A DNA stretch of 64,000 bases from Draconibacterium mangrovi_A (GTDB lineage: Bacteria > Bacteroidota > Bacteroidia > Bacteroidales > Prolixibacteraceae), in assembly GCF_037646455.1 (NCBI RefSeq), contig NZ_JBBIXN010000001.1, forward strand, positions 1-64,000, read 5' to 3'. How positions within the stretch are numbered: the first letter of the stretch is position 1; each line of letters starts with the position of its first letter. A program made the position numbers and the translations under genes. The notes beneath the pieces are model-generated. The model was not told where the DNA came from and did no database searches. It saw nothing but the letters and a program-made list of their open reading frames with translations. This document shows positions 50,644 through 60,723 of the stretch, piece by piece.

Positions 50644-52959
50644 ATGAAAAACATTTACAAACAAAATATTCTATTAAATCAAATGATCTGGAAAATTAAG
50701 CATTTAAATTACGGGATACTTGGGTTGTTCTTGTTAGCACTTGTAAGTTGTACAGGCATAAATAAAGAGGATAATTTTAAGAATTATAAGAATTCCGGCA
50801 ATACTCCGGAAGTCAGGGCACAAAATTTGATCTCATTGATGAGTATTGAAGAAAAAGTGGCACAAACCCTTTGTACTGGTGAATCAAATATGGATGGTAT
50901 TTTCGATGAATCGGGCCATTTAAATCAGGATAAAGCAACAGCAAATTTCCCAAACGGAACCGGTTATGTTTTCATTCCGCAGGATATAAAAAAAACAATG
51001 AATTCAAGGGAATTGGCTGAGTTTACCAATTCTATCCAAAAATTCTTCATGAATGAAAACAAGTATGGTATTCCGGTTATAATATTGGAAGACCATCTAT
51101 ATGAACAAACAGTAAAAGATGGGACTTTGCTGCCAAGTCCCATTGGATTGGGGGCTACCTGGGATCCGACTCTCGTTGAAGAGTTGTTTGCCATGTCGGC
51201 TGCGGAAATTCGTGCAAGAGGTACGCAACAGGTACTGGAGCCGGCAGCAGAGCTTGCAACAAAATCTAATTGGTTTAAGACTGAAAATACTTTTGGTGAA
51301 GATCCGTTCCTGGTCACCCGGGTAACTTCTGCGGCCATAAAAGGCTTGCAGGGGAAAGGTGATTTTAAAACCAAAGATCATGTAATAGCAACTTTAACAC
51401 ATTTAGGTGAATTTGGTCAAGAGTCTGAATCATCAAATATTTCGAAAAGGGTAATCAAAGAAATGTATTTGCCTCCATTTCAGGAAGGTATTGAAAATGC
51501 CGGCGCTCTTGGTATAATGGTTTCAAATGATGAAATAGACGGAGTTTCTGCATTTACCAATACGTGGCTCATAAAAGATATCCTTCGTGAGGAATGGGAT
51601 TTTGACGGTGTTGTACTGTCTGGTTATTATGGTATTTCTGACCTCTTTCATAAAAGTGCCTATAATTCTATTTCAGAGAATAAAATTGAGGCAGCAAAAA
51701 TAGCTTTCAATGCCGGTTTGAATTTAGAATTTAATTCTGATGAATGCTACGCTGAACTGGTTGAACTGGTAAAATCAGGAGAAATAAGCGAAAATCTGCT
51801 GGATGAAATGGTATTGCCCATTCTTAAAACAAAATTCCGACTGGGTCTTTTTGATGATCCATTTGTAGACCCTGATCACGCCGAAAAAATAAGCGGCACT
51901 GAAGATAACATTCGGCTGGCACATGAAGCTGCATTAAAATCCATTGTTTTATTAAAAAATAAAGAGCAAATCCTACCACTTCAGGCGAATAAACTGAAGA
52001 CCATTGCTGTTATTGGCATCGATAAATATCCCGTTGAGCTGGAAATGCCAAACGATACTTCAAATTTTACAACTTCATTATTGGAAGAAATAAAAAAGCA
52101 AAGCGGTGAAAAAGTAAAGGTATTATTTGCAAGGGGTCATAATACAATAACAGATTCAAAAAAATTTAAACAAGGAATTTCAGAATTGAAACGTGATCTG
52201 GGAAATAAAACTGAAGAAGTGACTGAGGATGCAGATGTTATACTATTTGTAACCGGCAATACCGGACAACAATCACCTCACGAAACCGGAAATTCAACAA
52301 TTAATAAGGAAAATACAGACTTCGTACTGCAACATTCGGAACTATTGCACAAATTAAAAAGTACAGGAAAACCGGTTATACTCGTCAATAATAATCCTCA
52401 TTTATTATCGCTGCTGAATTACGAAGCAGATGCTATACTGGAAAGCTGGCATCAAAATCAGTTGGTAAATCAGGCAATTGCAGAAGTTCTTTTTGGCAGT
52501 TATAATCCGGGGGGGAAACTTCCGGTTACCATTCCAAAAGGTAAGTCCAATGATAATTCCGAATTGAATAATTCTTTTTACCCGTTTGGATATGGTTTGA
52601 GTTATACAACGTTCGAAATTTCAGAACCTTCTATTTCTAAAAGCATCATCAGCAAGGATGAGAATGTGACAGTTAGCCTGAAAATTAAAAATACAGGCCG
52701 GTTTATCGGCGATGAAGTTATACAGCTATACATCAGGGACGAAGTTAGTTCAGTAACAAGACCGTTAAAGGAGCTTCAGGCATTTAAAAGAGTAACTTTA
52801 AATCCGAAAGAAGTGAAGACCCTGGAATTTGACCTAACTCCCGAAGATCTTTCATTTTATAATATGGATTTAGATCATGTGGTGGAATCCGGCAATTTTT
52901 TGGTAATGACAGGGCCTGACTCCCAAAACCTGAAACAAACAATCCTGAAAGTAGAATAA
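50644..52959 (+). CDS. GH3-fold protein lacking catalytic residues (probable pseudoenzyme)
   Basis: Lipoprotein-like protein of 771 residues with the full GH3 layout: lipobox near ALVSCTG (Cys36), barrel domain, alpha/beta sandwich (WHQNQLVNQAIAEVLFGSYN) and terminal fibronectin-like domain (GDEVIQLYIRDEVSSVTRP). However, key active-site residues are changed. The nucleophile motif V-S-D is L-S-G (Gly327). The K-H-F motif is T-H-L in THLGEFG. The substrate-binding D-x-x-R-D-P-R-W-G-R segment reads E-L-A-T-K-S-N-W-F-K. Only TFGEDP is kept. The reading frame is intact, so it is maintained. Glycan binding or a scaffold role is a guess. A start at 50686 is also possible. Confidence 0.82.
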   Translation: MKNIYKQNILLNQMIWKIKHLNYGILGLFLLALVSCTGINKEDNFKNYKNSGNTPEVRAQNLISLMSIEEKVAQTLCTGESNMDGIFDESGHLNQDKATANFPNGTGYVFIPQDIKKTMNSRELAEFTNSIQKFFMNENKYGIPVIILEDHLYEQTVKDGTLLPSPIGLGATWDPTLVEELFAMSAAEIRARGTQQVLEPAAELATKSNWFKTENTFGEDPFLVTRVTSAAIKGLQGKGDFKTKDHVIATLTHLGEFGQESESSNISKRVIKEMYLPPFQEGIENAGALGIMVSNDEIDGVSAFTNTWLIKDILREEWDFDGVVLSGYYGISDLFHKSAYNSISENKIEAAKIAFNAGLNLEFNSDECYAELVELVKSGEISENLLDEMVLPILKTKFRLGLFDDPFVDPDHAEKISGTEDNIRLAHEAALKSIVLLKNKEQILPLQANKLKTIAVIGIDKYPVELEMPNDTSNFTTSLLEEIKKQSGEKVKVLFARGHNTITDSKKFKQGISELKRDLGNKTEEVTEDADVILFVTGNTGQQSPHETGNSTINKENTDFVLQHSELLHKLKSTGKPVILVNNNPHLLSLLNYEADAILESWHQNQLVNQAIAEVLFGSYNPGGKLPVTIPKGKSNDNSELNNSFYPFGYGLSYTTFEISEPSISKSIISKDENVTVSLKIKNTGRFIGDEVIQLYIRDEVSSVTRPLKELQAFKRVTLNPKEVKTLEFDLTPEDLSFYNMDLDHVVESGNFLVMTGPDSQNLKQTILKVE

Positions 52960-53203
52960 CATTTAACCTTTAAGTCGTGATTGACTAATAAATGATAAAA
53001 TGATGAAGATCTTAACACCTTATTTTCGAAATCATTTATCTAAATCCATAGCAGGTGCTTTTGAAAACTGAAATAGGATGTTATGAAGCTGAAATAATCT
53101 GATTGGTAATTCATTGTAAATCGATTTTTGGACAATTTTTAAATAACAAAGTTTAAATAAGTATGGACAGGATTGCACAAAAGGAAATAATTAAATCATC
53201 CAC

Positions 53204-53221
53204 GCGAGTTCCGTATGATAC
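53204..53221 (+). promoter_or_regulatory. 18-bp leader motif, copy 1
   Basis: The motif GCGAGTTCCGTATGATAC ends 27 nt before the sulfatase start codon. It matches 60616-60633 at 15 of 18 bases. An AAAAGGA and TAATTAAA element precedes both copies at similar distance. It may be a regulator site or part of a shared untranslated leader. Confidence 0.5.
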
Positions 53222-53248
53222 AACTGAAAAACTTATAATTTTAATAAC

Positions 53249-54787
53249 ATGAAAACGCGATTGTTTCTTTACCTCTTATTAGCCCTGGGCTTACAGGTTA
53301 AAACAGAGGCCCGACCACAGATTCAAAATAAAGAGAAGAATGTTCCGGTAATTATCATCATGGCCGATCAGCTCCGCTATGATGCAATAGGTAAGTTTAC
53401 GCCTAATATTAATTCGTTAAAGGAGGAAGGAGTTACTTTTAACCGGCTATACACTGCATGTCCGCTTTGTGCTCCCTCCCGGGCATCATTTTTCACAGGC
53501 AGGTACCCCAATAATACCGGCTGTATAATAAATGGCTGGCAACCAGAGGATAGACATTATCAGAAGGTTAGGTCAGGGATGCCTGATTTGTACAGGACTA
53601 TGTCAGAAGATTGGGATAGCTGGCATATAGGCAAACAACATTTTTTCACGCAGGATAAGATAGATAAAGACCCGCAAACGAAAACTAAGTGGATTACAAC
53701 AAATAACTACGAAAAGTGGCTGAAAAAACAAAATGTTCGCAAAGCCGGAGGCAGCAATTTCAAAGCAATTGATCCTGAGCTTGTGGCAAACACGCATACT
53801 TCCATAAAAAATTACTCAATACCGGAAACCGGGCTTTATGAACCGGGGGCAAAGTATTATTTCGACCAGTATGTGGCCGATAAGGTGGTTGAGACAATTA
53901 AGGGCCATTCCGAGGGATCAAAACCATTGCTTGTTAATGCCATGTTCCTGGCACCCCATCCACCGCTCGATGTTCCGGAGCCCTATTACAGCGAGGTAAA
54001 AAAAGATGATTTTACTCTTCCTGACAATGTTGGTGTATGGTATCCCGGACAGTCTCCGCTTCAATTGTATAATCTGACCGGCTTTTTTGGTTCGCGTTAT
54101 TCCAGGGAACAATGGTCGGAAATATGGCCGAAATATCTCGGGCTTGTCAGCCTTTTTGATGATGAAGTGGGACGGATAATTCAGGCCCTGAAAGATAAGG
54201 GTATCTATGATAACGCGCTGATCATTGTTACAGCAGATCATGGCGAGATGCTGGGCAGCCATTGTTTATGGCAAAAAAACTGTATGTACGAAGAATCGGC
54301 CAGGGTGCCTTTTGTTATCAAATTTCCGTCTGACTTCAAACCCGCTGTTAATGAAACGGATGAAGTAGTGAGCTTAATGGATGTATGGCCAACACTTATC
54401 GATTATCTTAAGATACCTGACGCAGCTGAAACAGACGGGATCTCTTTCATGCCGGTCGTTAACGGCAAAACTATCGATCGAAAACCAGTTTTTATTCAAT
54501 ACGATGGAAACGGTGCCTATGGCAATAACCAGAGATGTATTGTACAGGATGATTTCAAACTTATACTGGATACTTTTAAAGATGAAATTTTTGTAGAGTT
54601 ATACAATATAAGAAAAGATCCAGAAGAAAAGGACAATCTTGCGTTTCAGCCTGAATACAAATATAAAGTCAATGAATTAATTAATCAGATCAAAGATCAC
54701 ATGGAAAATACGCATGACCTGATTCATATTCCTGATAACGTGTATGACCACTTCCTGGCTAATTATCAGCCTTATTATAAAAAATGA
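53249..54787 (+). CDS. S1-family sulfatase
   Basis: Exported sulfatase of 512 residues with a signal peptide (about 1-22). The motif C-A-P-S-R starts at Cys74 in ACPLCAPSRASFFTG, and metal ligands lie in IIIMADQLRYDA near 35-46. HIGKQHFF and TADHGEMLGSHCLWQK are further S1 segments. The MADQ start is found in choline-sulfatase-like and several glycan-sulfatase groups; substrate is open. It is followed by the active GH3 enzyme after 52 nt, so the two form one transcript. Its leader carries a motif shared with the third fucosidase. Confidence 0.93.
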   Translation: MKTRLFLYLLLALGLQVKTEARPQIQNKEKNVPVIIIMADQLRYDAIGKFTPNINSLKEEGVTFNRLYTACPLCAPSRASFFTGRYPNNTGCIINGWQPEDRHYQKVRSGMPDLYRTMSEDWDSWHIGKQHFFTQDKIDKDPQTKTKWITTNNYEKWLKKQNVRKAGGSNFKAIDPELVANTHTSIKNYSIPETGLYEPGAKYYFDQYVADKVVETIKGHSEGSKPLLVNAMFLAPHPPLDVPEPYYSEVKKDDFTLPDNVGVWYPGQSPLQLYNLTGFFGSRYSREQWSEIWPKYLGLVSLFDDEVGRIIQALKDKGIYDNALIIVTADHGEMLGSHCLWQKNCMYEESARVPFVIKFPSDFKPAVNETDEVVSLMDVWPTLIDYLKIPDAAETDGISFMPVVNGKTIDRKPVFIQYDGNGAYGNNQRCIVQDDFKLILDTFKDEIFVELYNIRKDPEEKDNLAFQPEYKYKVNELINQIKDHMENTHDLIHIPDNVYDHFLANYQPYYKK

Positions 54788-54839
54788 TACATATAATTCG
54801 CTAGCCTTTTTTTATCGGGCAGCAATAAAAAAAATAAAA

Positions 54840-57278
54840 ATGACAAACCTGTATAAAATTACTATTTCTGTTTTAATAGCCTTATTTCTCGGCTTTATAG
54901 TATTTCCTGTTCAAGGGAAAGGGAAATACGTTCCTTTCAAAATTAAATCGATGTACCATAAAGATTGGATTGATCTTAACAAAAACGGAAAGATGGATCC
55001 ATACGAGAACCCTGCATTGGACATCGAGCTGCGGATCACGGATTTATTGAATCGCATGACCCTGGAAGAAAAGACCTGCCAGTTGGCTACACTATATGGC
55101 TATCCCAGAGTACTGAAAGACACACTACCAACACCTGAATGGAAAAACGAAGTCTGGAAGGACGGGATTGGTAATATCGATGAACACTGTAACGGGAACA
55201 AGTCGGATCAATGTTCCTGGCCGGTTTCTTATCATGTAAAAACAATCAACGAAGTGCAACGCTGGTTTGTTGAAGATACCCGGCTCGGCATCCCCGTAGA
55301 CTTTACCAACGAGGGTATTTACGGAGCTTGTGTTACCGGTGCAACATTATTTCCTGCGCAATGCGGGGTTGGAGCAAGTTGGGACAAAGACCTGGTTTCG
55401 CAGATCGGGAATATCACTGCCATTCAGACCAAAGCTGATGGTTATACAAACGTATATTCACCAATCCTGGATGTTGCCCGTGATCCACGCTGGGGACGAA
55501 TAGTAGAAAGTTATGGGGAAGATCCTTACCTGGTGTCTCAGTTGGGATTACAGGAGGTGAAAGCTATCCAGAAAAACCGTGTGGTATCAACCGTCAAACA
55601 CTTTGCCGCATACAGCATTCCTATTGGAGGAAGGGATGGAATGACCCGCACCGATCCGCAAATCAGTTTCAGGGAGATGCATACTTTGTTGTTGCCACCG
55701 TTTAGAACAGCTTTTGAAGTAGGACATGCTTTGGGTACGATGAGTTCATACAATGATTATGATGGTGTGCCGGTTACAGGATCGCCGTATTTCTTAACAG
55801 AACTGCTGCGCAAAGATTATGGTTTTAAAGGCTATGTGGTATCCGATAGCAATGCCCTGATATATATTTGGTCGAAACACCGTGTGGCTCCCGATTACAA
55901 GGATGCAGTGCGTCAGGCAGTTCAGGCCGGAATGAATGTTCGGACGACTTTCAATGATCCGTCAGTTTTTATAAAACCTTTGCGTGAATTGGTCGGGGAA
56001 GGTTCCTTATCAATGGAAACGCTGGACGCCCGCGTAAGTGATGTTCTGCGCGTAAAATACTGGACAGGGATTTTTGACCGGCCTTATATTAACGATCCTG
56101 AAGCTTCTCAAAAAACGTTTTTAAATCCCGATTTTGAAAAAGTTTCCAAACGGGCATCTTACGAAGCCATGACCTTATTAAAAAATGAAAATCATTTCCT
56201 TCCACTTCAAAGAGAAAAAATAAAAAATATCCTGATTGCCGGTCCGAATGCCATGGATACCACGCTGTCTGTATCCCGTTATGGTCCTAAACAAATCAGC
56301 TACAAATCGGTGGTCAGCGCTTTCCGTGATAAACTGGGAAGTGATATCAATGTAATGTATGCCAAAGGTTGTGATATTGTCGATAAAAGCTGGCCGGAGA
56401 GCGAGATCATCCCTTCAGAACCTTCAACTGATGAATGGAAAGAAATTAATGACGCGGTTGAGAAGGCAAAAAAAGCAGACGTGGCCATCCTGGTTATGGG
56501 GGAAAACAATGATATTGTCGGCGAATCCAAATCGAGAACAAGCCTTGATCTGACTGGTTATCAGCAACTGTTGATTGATAAAATTCAGGAAACCGGAACG
56601 CCGGTCGTTCTGGTGTTAATGAACGGTCGCCCGCTGACCATTAACAAAGCAGACAAAACCTGCCAGGCCATAATTGAAGCATGGTTCCCGGGTAAATACG
56701 GTAGCGAGGCCATTGCTGACATTGTATTCGGCGACTACAACCCGGGCGGAAAATTGAATTTTACGTTCCCAAAATCAGTCGGGCAAATACCAATGTGTTT
56801 TCCTTACAAACCTAATACACATTCCTCTGCCAAAACAACCGTTAACGGTGTTCTTTACCCTTTTGGCTATGGTCTGAGCTTTACTTCGTTTGCTTTTTCA
56901 AACCTTAAAATTAACCCGATGAAACAAAAAGCTGAGGGAAATATTGAAGTTTCTGTAGATGTAAAGAATACCGGAGAAATGGAAGGCGATGAGGTGGTTC
57001 AGTTATACATCAAAGATGAAGTGAGTTCGGTGGTCCGTTTTGTAAAAGAACTGCGTGGTTTTGAACGGATACATTTGCAAGCTGGTGAAACCAAAACAGT
57101 CCATTTTACTTTAACTCCAAAAGATTTGCAAATGCTTGACCGCAACATGAAATGGGGTGTGGAACCGGGCTGGTTCAAGATAATGATTGGAAGTTCGTCG
57201 GAGGATATCCGGCAGGAAGGTCGTTTCGAGATCACCAGTCAAAAGGCTTTTAATAAATCGTATACAAATGATAAGTAA
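54840..57278 (+). CDS. GH3 beta-glycosidase (glucosidase/xylosidase-like)
   Basis: Exported exo-glycosidase of 812 residues. The start at 54840 is chosen because the signal peptide MTNLYKITISVLIALFLGF begins there and upstream in-frame codons lie in the sulfatase gene. The canonical GH3 site is complete: SPILDVARDPRWGR, SYGEDP, KHFAAYS with GGRDG, and nucleophile Asp336 in YVVSDSNA. An acid/base Glu is expected in MGENNDIVGESKSR. The sandwich domain has WFPGKYGSEAIADIVFGDYN and the terminal fibronectin-like domain GDEVVQLYIKDEVSSVVR. It likely removes beta-linked Glc or Xyl from the polysaccharide. It contrasts with the degenerate GH3 protein encoded 2 kb upstream. Confidence 0.93.
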   Translation: MTNLYKITISVLIALFLGFIVFPVQGKGKYVPFKIKSMYHKDWIDLNKNGKMDPYENPALDIELRITDLLNRMTLEEKTCQLATLYGYPRVLKDTLPTPEWKNEVWKDGIGNIDEHCNGNKSDQCSWPVSYHVKTINEVQRWFVEDTRLGIPVDFTNEGIYGACVTGATLFPAQCGVGASWDKDLVSQIGNITAIQTKADGYTNVYSPILDVARDPRWGRIVESYGEDPYLVSQLGLQEVKAIQKNRVVSTVKHFAAYSIPIGGRDGMTRTDPQISFREMHTLLLPPFRTAFEVGHALGTMSSYNDYDGVPVTGSPYFLTELLRKDYGFKGYVVSDSNALIYIWSKHRVAPDYKDAVRQAVQAGMNVRTTFNDPSVFIKPLRELVGEGSLSMETLDARVSDVLRVKYWTGIFDRPYINDPEASQKTFLNPDFEKVSKRASYEAMTLLKNENHFLPLQREKIKNILIAGPNAMDTTLSVSRYGPKQISYKSVVSAFRDKLGSDINVMYAKGCDIVDKSWPESEIIPSEPSTDEWKEINDAVEKAKKADVAILVMGENNDIVGESKSRTSLDLTGYQQLLIDKIQETGTPVVLVLMNGRPLTINKADKTCQAIIEAWFPGKYGSEAIADIVFGDYNPGGKLNFTFPKSVGQIPMCFPYKPNTHSSAKTTVNGVLYPFGYGLSFTSFAFSNLKINPMKQKAEGNIEVSVDVKNTGEMEGDEVVQLYIKDEVSSVVRFVKELRGFERIHLQAGETKTVHFTLTPKDLQMLDRNMKWGVEPGWFKIMIGSSSEDIRQEGRFEITSQKAFNKSYTNDK

Positions 57279-57377
57279 AAATTGATGAGTTTTTGTGATT
57301 ATCATTTGATCCTGACATGCTTTGTTGATTAATTAGCCCCATGCTGAAGCCTTATTAAAAACTACACTTTTAGAATA

Positions 57378-58853
57378 ATGAAGAATTTCCTGACTAAATC
57401 AATGCTAATTCTTGCTCTTGCTTCAATAATTAGTTGTTCGCCAACAACTGGGAAGAAAAAGGAGAAGCAACCTTTCAATGTGCTTTTTATTGCCGTTGAT
57501 GATATGAACAATGACCTTGGATGTTTTGGGAATTCCCAGGTTCAATCACCGAATATCGACCGGCTGGCGAACCGGGGAATCGCTTTTAGTCATGCGTATT
57601 GTCAGTTCCCGCTATGCAGCCCAAGTCGTTCTTCGATTTTAACCGGATTGCGCCCTGATTCCACAAAGGTGTTTGACTTGCAATATCATTTCAGGCAGGG
57701 GCTTCCCAACGTCGTTACCCTTCCTCAAATGTTCATGAATAATGGATATTATGTGGCTCGTGTCGGGAAAATGTTTCATTACGGTAATCCGGGTGATATC
57801 GGTACAAACGGGCTGGATGATAAAGTTTCATGGACGGAAAGGTTTAACCCTGCAGGAAGGGATAAAACGGCGCTCGAACTTGACGTGATCGACTATACTC
57901 CCAAAAGAGGTCTGGGCTCGTCAATGGCTTATTATTCTGACGAAGAGGGAACAGACATTCAACATACCGACGGTAAGGTGGCAGATAATGCGATTGAGTT
58001 ACTTAAAAAACACGGTGACAAGCCTTTCTTTATAGCTGCCGGATTTTATAAGCCGCATTGTCCGTGGATAACACCCTCGAAATATTTTGACGAGTACAAC
58101 ATTAACCAAATAAAACTTCCAGAAATCAGCCCGAAGACACGAGACAGTTATCCCCCGCTGGCGCTTGCCTCCACCAAACCGTGGCCCTATTTTGGGATTA
58201 CCGCCGATCATGCCAGGGAATGCAAGTTGGCCTATTTCGCTGCAATTTCTTTTGTCGATGCACAAATCGGGCGTTTGCTTAATGCGGTCGATTCGCTGGG
58301 CCTTGACAAAAATACGATCATTGTTTTCTGGAGCGACCATGGTTATCATCTCGGAGAACATGGTCTTTGGTTTAAACGAAGTTTGTTTGAAGAATCTGCT
58401 AAATGCCCGCTGATCATTTCGGTGCCTGGCGCTGAAAATCGAGGTCAGCAATGTAGCAGAATTGTCGAACTTGTGGATATTTATCCCACATTAGCTGACC
58501 TGACCGGACTGACGCCCCCCAAGGAGCTGCAGGGATTTAGTATTTCTACACTTCTAAAAGATCCTGATGCAACATGGGAACGTCCGGCATTCACCCAGGT
58601 TCAGCGCGGGAAAAGACTGGGGCACAGTATCCGGACAGACCGGTTCAGGTATAATGAATGGGGGGACAAGGGAAAAGACGGGAAAGAATTATACGATGAA
58701 ATAAACGATCCGGGTGAGTTAAATAATCTGGCCGATGATCCCGAGTATGCAGAACAGATACAGAAATTACAGTCTTTGTTGTATAAAGATCATCCAAGAC
58801 AGGTAACCGGTGGTGTTGCAGCCCCTGATACAAGGGATAAATATTGCAACTGA
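57378..58853 (+). CDS. S1 sulfatase, iduronate-2-sulfatase-like
   Basis: Lipoprotein sulfatase of 491 residues, lipobox IISCSP (Cys20). The motif C-S-P-S-R starts at Cys80 in FPLCSPSRSSILTGLRPD, and metal ligands lie in LFIAVDDMNNDLGCF. The stretch LPQMFMNNGYYVARVGKMFH and the later PLALASTKPWPYFG and SDHGYHLGEHGLW are characteristic of the iduronate-2-sulfatase-like group. In microbes this group also acts on sulfated hexoses and fucose of marine glycans. Together with the GH88 gene it suggests a uronic-acid-containing substrate; that is inference. A GH29 gene follows after 39 nt. Confidence 0.92.
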   Translation: MKNFLTKSMLILALASIISCSPTTGKKKEKQPFNVLFIAVDDMNNDLGCFGNSQVQSPNIDRLANRGIAFSHAYCQFPLCSPSRSSILTGLRPDSTKVFDLQYHFRQGLPNVVTLPQMFMNNGYYVARVGKMFHYGNPGDIGTNGLDDKVSWTERFNPAGRDKTALELDVIDYTPKRGLGSSMAYYSDEEGTDIQHTDGKVADNAIELLKKHGDKPFFIAAGFYKPHCPWITPSKYFDEYNINQIKLPEISPKTRDSYPPLALASTKPWPYFGITADHARECKLAYFAAISFVDAQIGRLLNAVDSLGLDKNTIIVFWSDHGYHLGEHGLWFKRSLFEESAKCPLIISVPGAENRGQQCSRIVELVDIYPTLADLTGLTPPKELQGFSISTLLKDPDATWERPAFTQVQRGKRLGHSIRTDRFRYNEWGDKGKDGKELYDEINDPGELNNLADDPEYAEQIQKLQSLLYKDHPRQVTGGVAAPDTRDKYCN

Positions 58854-58892
58854 CATGAATTCTTTTATATAAGAGCAAATTATTCTAATTAT

Positions 58893-60410
58893 ATGATAAA
58901 ACATTTCAAAACAATATTACAGTATTGCATGATGTCCGGATTTATTCTAGCTGGAATAACATTGAATGCACAAACAGAAGACAAGGACGTTGTACAGACC
59001 GAACACGGTATGATTGGCAATACCAATGCAAAATCATCGGCTTATGCACATACACAAGACCCCGGTGCGCAGTGGTTCCCCGATGCAACACTGGGCTTGT
59101 TTATTCACTGGGGAATTTCTTCGGTAAAAGACCTCGGGATTTCGTGGCCTATGATTCCCGGAAGAGCTTTGGCAAAAGTAACACTCGACTCTGCAGAGAT
59201 TAAAAGGATCGTTGCAGAAAGAGACTATAATCTGTCTGGTGAGCCGCCGGCCATTACTCCCAACGATTACTGGGCAATGGCGAAGGAATTCAACCCGGTT
59301 GATTATGACCCTGATAAATGGATAAAAGCAGCCAAAGAAGCTGGTTTTACATACGCTGTGTTAACAACAAAACATCACGAAGGGTTTGCCATGTGGCCGA
59401 GTAAGTACGGTAATTTCAGCACTATAAATTACATGGGGGGAAGAGACCTTATTAAACCATTTATCGATGCCTGCCGGAAATACGGGCTGAAGGTTGGTTT
59501 GTATTATTCTCCACCCGACTGGTATTTCAACCGTGATTACATGAATTTTCTTTACTACCGTGCCCCCTGGAAAAATCCGGGACTACCCAGTCTCGATGCC
59601 AATCTGAACCCCCGGAAAGATAAAAAAACACAGGAAGAAATTGAACGACACCAACAGGAATATGCTCAATTTGTAAAAGGCCAGATTCACGAGATTCTGA
59701 CCCGATGGGGAAAAATCGACCTGCTGTGGTTCGATGGTTCGGCAAAGGTGCCCAATGGAAATAATTTAGTAACTCAGGAGGAAATACGGAAAATTCAGCC
59801 GGGCATTGTCATAAATCCCAGGATGCACAAGAAAGGTGATTTTAAAACCTTCGAGCGCACTCCACCGGAAAAAGACCCCGGAAATATATGGGCCGAGTTT
59901 TGCGATCCCTGGACAGGTGACTGGACCAGAAGCACCAACATACCTTTTCGCTCGAATGCTTTTGTGCTGGGCGAATTGGTTTCGGCACGGGCGTGGAAAG
60001 TAAATTTTCTATTGGGCGTTGGCCCGAATTTCAAAGGAGAATTCTCGAAAGGAGTGTATGATAACATGAAGGTGCTCAAAAAATGGATGAAAGCCAATGA
60101 TGCTTCGCTTAAAGAAGCAGGGCAGTTACCTGCTAACGAAGAAGCTTCGGTGCCGGCAACAGCATGCGAAAACCTGCGGTATCTGTTTACCATTCCACGC
60201 TTCAGGGATGGTGGCAAGTTCGAGGAAGACAGGCTTCCTGCCCAAAATACTACTCTGACACTAAAAACAACCCGAAATCCGAAATCAGTTACCATCCTGG
60301 AGTCAGGCAAAAAATTGTCTTACCGGCAAACCGGGAATACCATTACCGTTTTGCTGCCAGCTCAACTTCGCACCAATCTGGTTGATGTGGTTAAAATTGA
60401 ACTGGAATAG
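58893..60410 (+). CDS. GH29 alpha-L-fucosidase
   Basis: Exported fucosidase of 505 residues, signal peptide about 1-28 (ITLNAQTED). Motifs are GLFIHWGISSVKD near 69-81, TTKHHEGFAMWPS near 150-162, and nucleophile Asp281 in LLWFDGSAK. LGVGPNFKGEF lies in the later barrel. A 35-residue insertion between residues 205 and 250 (YYRAPWKNPG … RKDKKTQEE) is not seen in the other two fucosidases of the locus. It has a short C-terminal beta domain. The three GH29 proteins are clearly different from each other, so they probably cut different fucose linkages. Confidence 0.92.
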   Translation: MIKHFKTILQYCMMSGFILAGITLNAQTEDKDVVQTEHGMIGNTNAKSSAYAHTQDPGAQWFPDATLGLFIHWGISSVKDLGISWPMIPGRALAKVTLDSAEIKRIVAERDYNLSGEPPAITPNDYWAMAKEFNPVDYDPDKWIKAAKEAGFTYAVLTTKHHEGFAMWPSKYGNFSTINYMGGRDLIKPFIDACRKYGLKVGLYYSPPDWYFNRDYMNFLYYRAPWKNPGLPSLDANLNPRKDKKTQEEIERHQQEYAQFVKGQIHEILTRWGKIDLLWFDGSAKVPNGNNLVTQEEIRKIQPGIVINPRMHKKGDFKTFERTPPEKDPGNIWAEFCDPWTGDWTRSTNIPFRSNAFVLGELVSARAWKVNFLLGVGPNFKGEFSKGVYDNMKVLKKWMKANDASLKEAGQLPANEEASVPATACENLRYLFTIPRFRDGGKFEEDRLPAQNTTLTLKTTRNPKSVTILESGKKLSYRQTGNTITVLLPAQLRTNLVDVVKIELE

Positions 60411-60723
60411 ATGATTGATATTTCGCAGTGATTTTTGAAATAGTCAGAATAATCCTTATGAACGTTTCCCGGCATCCTTTGAACAAAAAAGATATTTCAC
60501 TATGAAATGATTCCGTTATTTTCGGATTGTAATTGGATTGCTAATTACGAATAAAATAATTTATATGAAACGAGCATGTAAAATAATTACATCCAAAAGG
60601 ATAATTAAAACAAGTGCGGGTTCCATACGATACCTATAAATAAACAACTTTAATCGTATGAAATACCTTTTGTTTGGGGCAAACAGCACAAAGAACATTG
60701 AAAAAACATTTAATTTAAATCAC
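60411..60723. other. Leader between the second and third fucosidase genes of this block
   Basis: No gene. It contains copy 2 of the 18-bp motif and an ATG at 60658 in frame with the next gene, which would add 22 residues before the signal peptide. It differs from the other short gaps of the block, so a separate promoter is likely here. Confidence 0.5.
60616..60633 (+). promoter_or_regulatory. 18-bp leader motif, copy 2
   Basis: The motif GCGGGTTCCATACGATAC lies 90 nt before the chosen start codon and 24 nt before the alternative upstream ATG. It matches 53204-53221 at 15 of 18 positions. Confidence 0.5.

Noticed and set aside
59795..60310. 171-codon ORF antisense to a fucosidase
   Set aside because: Shadow of the GH29 gene.
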